From the NCBI GenBank assembly GCA_025363655.1, contig JANYDK010000004.1, positions 1 through 64,000 on the forward strand: a DNA stretch of 64,000 bases, written 5' to 3'. The translations under genes were made by a program, and so were the position numbers. Shown piece after piece: positions 60,839 to 64,000 of this stretch. The stretch's first letter is position 1. Each line of letters begins with the position of its first letter. The notes beneath the pieces are model-generated. The model saw only the letters and a program-made list of their open reading frames with translations, was not told the DNA's origin and made no database searches. The DNA comes from Deltaproteobacteria bacterium. GTDB taxonomy: Bacteria > Myxococcota_A > Polyangia > Polyangiales > JADJMO01.

Positions 60839-61804
60839 TCATGCGCAACCTAAGCGAGACGCAAAGGCGTGACCCGATCGCGCGCGCTTCGCCTGGTACA
60901 TCGCGCGATCGGCGCTCGCGATCAGCGACACCGCGGTGTCACCGTCACGTGGGAAGAGAGCGATGCCCACGCTGGCGTCGACCTGAACCTCGTCGACGAT
61001 GTCGGCGAGGGCGATGGGTGCACGAAGGACGACGAGGAGCTTTTGCACCACCGCTTCGATGGCGCTCTCTTCGCCGGCCTCCGCGAGCACGCAGAGGAAC
61101 TCGTCACCGCCGAGACGGCAGACCGTGTCTTCTCGGCGCGTGTGCTCGGCGAGCCGCCTCCCGACCGTCTGCAGCACCTGGTCGCCCGCCTCGTGTCCGT
61201 GCGTGTCGTTGATGCTCTTGAACCCGTCGAGGTCGACGAAAATCACAGCGAGCGCTCGACCATGGCGCTTCGCTTGGGCGAGGCCGATCTCGAGGCGATC
61301 GTTGAAGAGCGCCCGATTGGGCAGACCGGTGAGACCATCGTGGAGCGACGCGTGGCGATCGCGGACACCCTGCTCGGTGAGCGCTTTCACTCGACGTTGG
61401 AGCAGGTGGCGTTCGTCGATTTCGTGCGCGAGCGCCTTGTTGACGATCGAGAGCTCGTCCGATGCCTCCTGCACCTTCTCTTCGACGACGCTGGTCTTGA
61501 CCAGCGCTGCCTCGACGGCGGGCGGCCTGTCGGACGTCACGAGCTCCTCGAGACCATCGTTGACGGACGAGAGGTCGGTGGCGCACTCGTCGACCAGTCC
61601 CTTCACGTACTGGCTACGATCGAGCACCTTGTCGAGCACCTTGGTGAGCGTGAGCGACTTGGGTGTGGGGTGTTCGGCCGTGGAGGCGCCGCCATGACTC
61701 GGGGGCGGTGCATTCGAACGATCCTTGCGCCGTTGTGCCGCCACGGTCGCGTCGGGCCGATGTGCCTCGCCCGGTCGCTGGCTCTTTCGGCGCTGCCCGG
61801 TCAT
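60839..61804 (-). CDS. Diguanylate cyclase (GGDEF domain), soluble
   Basis: The 321-residue protein has a charged, disordered head (1-50), a coiled-coil region (about 60-150; QRRVKALTEQ) and a GGDEF domain (about 155-315): DGLTGLPNR, FVDLDGFKSINDTHGH, RLGGDEF and DASVGIALFP. The inhibitory RxxD site (RRED) sits correctly ahead of RLGGDEF, so it should make c-di-GMP and be product-inhibited. No membrane helix or sensor domain is recognised; dimerisation is probably through the coil. ATG 61804 is chosen; a GTG nine codons upstream is possible. Confidence 0.9.
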   Translation of the reverse strand: MTGQRRKSQRPGEAHRPDATVAAQRRKDRSNAPPPSHGGASTAEHPTPKSLTLTKVLDKVLDRSQYVKGLVDECATDLSSVNDGLEELVTSDRPPAVEAALVKTSVVEEKVQEASDELSIVNKALAHEIDERHLLQRRVKALTEQGVRDRHASLHDGLTGLPNRALFNDRLEIGLAQAKRHGRALAVIFVDLDGFKSINDTHGHEAGDQVLQTVGRRLAEHTRREDTVCRLGGDEFLCVLAEAGEESAIEAVVQKLLVVLRAPIALADIVDEVQVDASVGIALFPRDGDTAVSLIASADRAMYQAKRARSGHAFASRLGCA

Positions 61805-61973
61805 CGCGTACGCGCCACGGTCGCTTCCCACGAGCTAGAAGGACCGACGGGAAGTTTCGGTTGAACCATGTCCACCGCAAAGCAAGACGAGGCCCGTTTT
61901 CGTGGGCATCTACCTCACGGGCGCACCCGACGTTGCTCGCGGGTCGGCACGAGAAATGCGTGCCGCGAGCGCC

Positions 61974-62531
61974 ATGAAGGACACGCTCTCTCGATCGAGC
62001 CTTTTCGCCGCTTCGATGGTGCTCGCCCTCGGCTGCGCCACGAGCAGCCCGACGGCCGCCAACGACACCACGGTCGCCGGCATCTACGAGGAGCAAGCGG
62101 AGTCGATCGCCGGACACCTCGCCCAGTTCGACGACGTGGACTTCAACGTGTTCACCGGTCAGCGCTGGACCGACCTGCACAAGACCCACGTACAGAACGT
62201 GGTCGTCCATTGGCCCGACGGGCACACGACGAGCGGCCTCGACAAGCACATCGAAGTTCTCAAGGCGATGTTCGTCTGGGCGCCCGACACGCGCATCAAG
62301 GTGCACCTGATCAAGGTCGGTCAGGCGGACTGGACCGGGGTCGTCGGCGTCATGGAAGGGACCTTCACCCAGCCGATGCCGACCCCAGACGGCAAGTCGA
62401 TCCCGCCTACCGGCAAGGCCTACAAGCTGACAATCGCCACCTTCGCCCACTGGACGGCGGCCGGTTCGATCGACGAGGAGTATCTTTTTTGGGACAACCG
62501 GGAGCTTATGAGAGAGATCGGGCTCGAGTAG
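61974..62531 (+). CDS. SnoaL-like lipoprotein
   Basis: The 185-residue product starts at ATG 61974 (KDTLSRSSLF, hydrophobic core, lipobox Cys-21 in ALGC); an ATG 18 bp upstream is possible. The mature domain (about 40-185) has the alpha+beta cone pattern of SnoaL/NTF2-like proteins: QFDDVDFNVFTGQRWTDLHKTHVQNVVVHWPDG, GLDKHIEVLKAMFVWAPDTRI, GVMEGTFTQPM, IDEEYLFWDN. Members are enzymes or ligand binders. An extracellular role is likely. A small rhodanese gene follows after 68 bp. Confidence 0.87.
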   Translation: MKDTLSRSSLFAASMVLALGCATSSPTAANDTTVAGIYEEQAESIAGHLAQFDDVDFNVFTGQRWTDLHKTHVQNVVVHWPDGHTTSGLDKHIEVLKAMFVWAPDTRIKVHLIKVGQADWTGVVGVMEGTFTQPMPTPDGKSIPPTGKAYKLTIATFAHWTAAGSIDEEYLFWDNRELMREIGLE

Positions 62532-62599
62532 GCTTCTCGGTACGAGTCGTGCTCTCTCCGAAGCAAGTCGCCCATCCGGCGATGGCGAGGAGAAAAACG

Positions 62600-62977
62600 A
62601 TGTTCGACGCACTTCCGAAGATGCTCGTGTTCGTCCTGCCGCCGGTGCTCGCAGCCGTGACCGTGCTGTTCTGGTGGCTCGAGGTCGGTCGGGTGAATGT
62701 CGCTCGGCGGTGGTACGCGGCGGGGGCAGCCCTCGTCGCCGTCGACAGCCCCGACGTGTTCGCGCACGGCCACCTCGAGCAGGCGATCAACATCCCCTTC
62801 GTCGAGTTGGCTCAACGCGCCGGCGAGCTCGACCGACGTCGCCCAGTCATCGTCTATGGCCGCGGTGGCATGCGCGCGGCTCGCGCCGTCTACCGATTGC
62901 GCGCGCTCGGATTTCGCAGAGTGCTGAGCCTCGGCGCGGGACGCGACCCCGTCTCCCCGAGGAGTGAACGTTCGTGA
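62600..62977 (+). CDS. Membrane-anchored rhodanese-fold protein lacking the catalytic Cys
   Basis: The 125-residue protein starts at ATG 62600 behind AGGAG (62588-62592, ideal spacing). One N-terminal membrane segment (about 9-30; VFVLPPVLAAVTVLFWWLEV) precedes a rhodanese domain: VAVDSPDVFAHGHLEQAINIPFVELAQRA and VIVYGRGGMRAARAVYRLRALGF. The active-site loop normally reads CxxGxRS/A; here the Cys position is Gly (YGRGGMRA), so sulphur transfer is not expected and a binding role is likely. The last residues (GAGRDPVSPRSERS) may reflect a lost end. Confidence 0.78.
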   Translation: MFDALPKMLVFVLPPVLAAVTVLFWWLEVGRVNVARRWYAAGAALVAVDSPDVFAHGHLEQAINIPFVELAQRAGELDRRRPVIVYGRGGMRAARAVYRLRALGFRRVLSLGAGRDPVSPRSERS

Positions 62978-63099
62978 GCGCAGCGAACGGGATCGGGGCA
63001 GGTTGGCCCATAGGGATCCTTGCGCGGCTCTGAGCCGGCCAACGAGCAGGGAAGGCAGCGAAGCGCCGCAGGCAAGATGATAGGCAAGAAGATGACGAA

Positions 63100-63132
63100 A
63101 GCTCCACCGAGACGTCTCGTCTCGATGGAGCT
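63100..63132. terminator. Hairpin between convergent genes
   Basis: AGCTCCACCGAGAC (63100-63113) pairs with GTCTCGATGGAGCT (63119-63132) with one mismatch around a 5-nt loop. It lies between the rhodanese gene (plus, stop 62977) and the stress-protein gene (minus, stop 63195), the position of a shared terminator. No U-run is present. Confidence 0.5.
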
Positions 63133-63194
63133 GTTCTTGGGTGTCTCGGTCCTTGGTTGTCTCGTTTCATCTCATCGAATCACGATCGGCGTGC

Positions 63195-63764
63195 TCAAGA
63201 GCGCGGTTGGGTGGGCGCCAGCGCCGGCTCCTTGTTTTCTTCGACATAGGAGATGTCTTCGACAGCGTTGCGACGAAGCACGTCGGCGGCCTTCCACTGC
63301 ATCTGGCGGTCTTCGGTGTGCACCGAGACGAGCAGGCGCCCGCCGCTGAGCCGAGTTTCGTAGTGCTTGGCCTGCTGCTCGGGGATCCCCATCGCCACCA
63401 AGACGCCGGTGAAGGTGCCGACGGTCGCGCCAACGCCCGCGCCGACGGCCGCGCCGCCGAACAACCCGAGGAGCGGTCCGACCGCGAGGAAGGGGCCGAG
63501 ACCGGGGATGATGATCGCGCCGATGCCGGCGAGGAGCCCGAGGCCGCCACCGAGCCACGCGCCCGCAGTTCCGCCCGTCGCTGCGCCGATCGCGGCCGCG
63601 TCGGGCACCTTCGTCTCCATCTCCGCGGCGAACGTCTTGGTCGCCTTGGCGTCGGGGAAAAGCACCGAGATGTCCCCGTTGCCGAACCCCGAGACGTGGA
63701 GCTCGCCGATGATCTTCTGCGCCTGCTCCTGCGTGGACATGGTTCCGATGACGGCTTTGGACAT
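63195..63764 (-). CDS. DUF1269-like stress protein with Gly-zipper membrane part, long paralogue
   Basis: The 189-residue protein starts MSKAVIGTMSTQEQAQKIIGEL and has a middle (about 55-120) of Gly/Ala-rich helices (GGTAGAWLGGGLGLLAGIGAII, FGGAAVGAGVGATVGTFTG), a glycine-zipper pattern that inserts into membranes, and a C-terminal domain (AMGIPEQQAKHYETRL, DISYVEE). It is the full-length form of the family; the paralogue at 59724 lacks the zipper. The family is linked to general stress in other bacteria. No partner gene is adjacent; it ends the region before the right-hand edge. Confidence 0.87.
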   Translation of the reverse strand: MSKAVIGTMSTQEQAQKIIGELHVSGFGNGDISVLFPDAKATKTFAAEMETKVPDAAAIGAATGGTAGAWLGGGLGLLAGIGAIIIPGLGPFLAVGPLLGLFGGAAVGAGVGATVGTFTGVLVAMGIPEQQAKHYETRLSGGRLLVSVHTEDRQMQWKAADVLRRNAVEDISYVEENKEPALAPTQPRS

Positions 63765-64000
63765 GATGGGCCTCCGAAGGGGATCGAGTTTGCGTGCGTA
63801 GGGCGAGGCTTGGCGCCCTCACCGCATCGCACGACGAGAACGCAACGATGGTGCCATGGGCGCTTTCGTCAGAACTGCGCGGTAGCGAGACGATCGCCAC
63901 CGGCAACGCCGCAGACGAGGGCGACGATTCGCCTCTAGCGAGACGGATTGCCTCGCGGCCTCGACCTTGCTGCGTGCGGCGACATGCAGACCTCTACGCC
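63765..64000. other. Right-end stretch without a supported gene
   Basis: These 236 bp hold the promoter region of the long stress-protein gene and nothing else recognised. A plus-strand frame from ATG 63848 stays open to the window edge (51 codons) but has no ribosome site or motif and a non-protein-like composition, so it is not annotated. Confidence 0.4.

Noticed and set aside
63848-64000. Open plus-strand frame running to the window edge
   Set aside because: Fifty-one codons with no ribosome site or motif and an Arg/Ala/Cys mix; cannot be supported without the continuation.

Overview
The window is GC-rich, densely coded chromosomal DNA of the kind seen in Myxococcota, most plausibly order Polyangiales. 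The signs are: a FHA-type sigma-54 activator beside a membrane Ser/Thr kinase, a HEAT/Ser-Thr kinase fusion, a pseudokinase, ECF sigma operons, and about 15 lipoproteins whose lipobox Cys is followed by an Asp/Ala/Gly/Ser/Thr-rich linker. This placement is inferred from gene content and protein style only. No rRNA, tRNA, CRISPR array, insertion sequence or phage module was recognised.

Left part (1-15.3 kb): a cut-off Lys/Asp-rich lipoprotein gene; a TetR gene and S10-type carboxypeptidase gene sharing an almost perfect operator; a divergent envelope operon (outer-membrane-like protein, ECF sigma factor, membrane TPR protein, large lipoprotein) followed by a GH5 glycosidase; ilvE, with two palindromes upstream, convergent with a glutathione reductase; a Tudor-like/zinc-ribbon gene pair; Cys-rich and CAP-like lipoproteins; CorA and a glyoxalase-like protein.

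Middle (15.4-37 kb): a LURP-one/scramblase-fold protein and a beta-helix lipoprotein; then the most striking regulatory unit, a FHA/AAA/Fis sigma-54 activator, a transmembrane Ser/Thr kinase and a PEGA/TPR protein, divergent from a tiny secreted Cys-containing peptide that has its own -24/-12 promoter and a palindrome at enhancer distance. Further on are a lipoprotein with a possible Cys-His-Asn triad, a FAD-linked lactone-oxidase relative, an outer-membrane protein, an acyltransferase 3, a pseudokinase, a response regulator and an HrpA-like helicase. A second notable cluster is rsmE, a stand-alone protein carrying the catalytic residues of the LanM dehydratase domain, and a DTW-domain tRNA-modification protein.

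Right part (37-64 kb): a CapF-type cupin, an MHS transporter, the 1108-residue HEAT/kinase protein, a FIST - histidine kinase - membrane protein operon, an esterase lipoprotein divergent from a TetR/OMP pair, a membrane metallophosphoesterase, an RCC1-repeat lipoprotein, a hydrolase/methyltransferase pair, a run of small lipoproteins (two of them tandem paralogues), a LysR pseudogene beside an alpha/beta hydrolase, a GGDEF protein, a SnoaL-like lipoprotein, a Cys-less rhodanese and two diverged DUF1269-like stress proteins.

The overall theme is envelope and surface sensing: secreted or lipid-anchored proteins interleaved with one-component (TetR, LysR), two-component, ECF, Ser/Thr-kinase and c-di-GMP signalling genes. 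Start codons marked uncertain were chosen by ribosome-binding site, signal peptide or avoidance of overlap. All functional calls rest on motifs read by eye.
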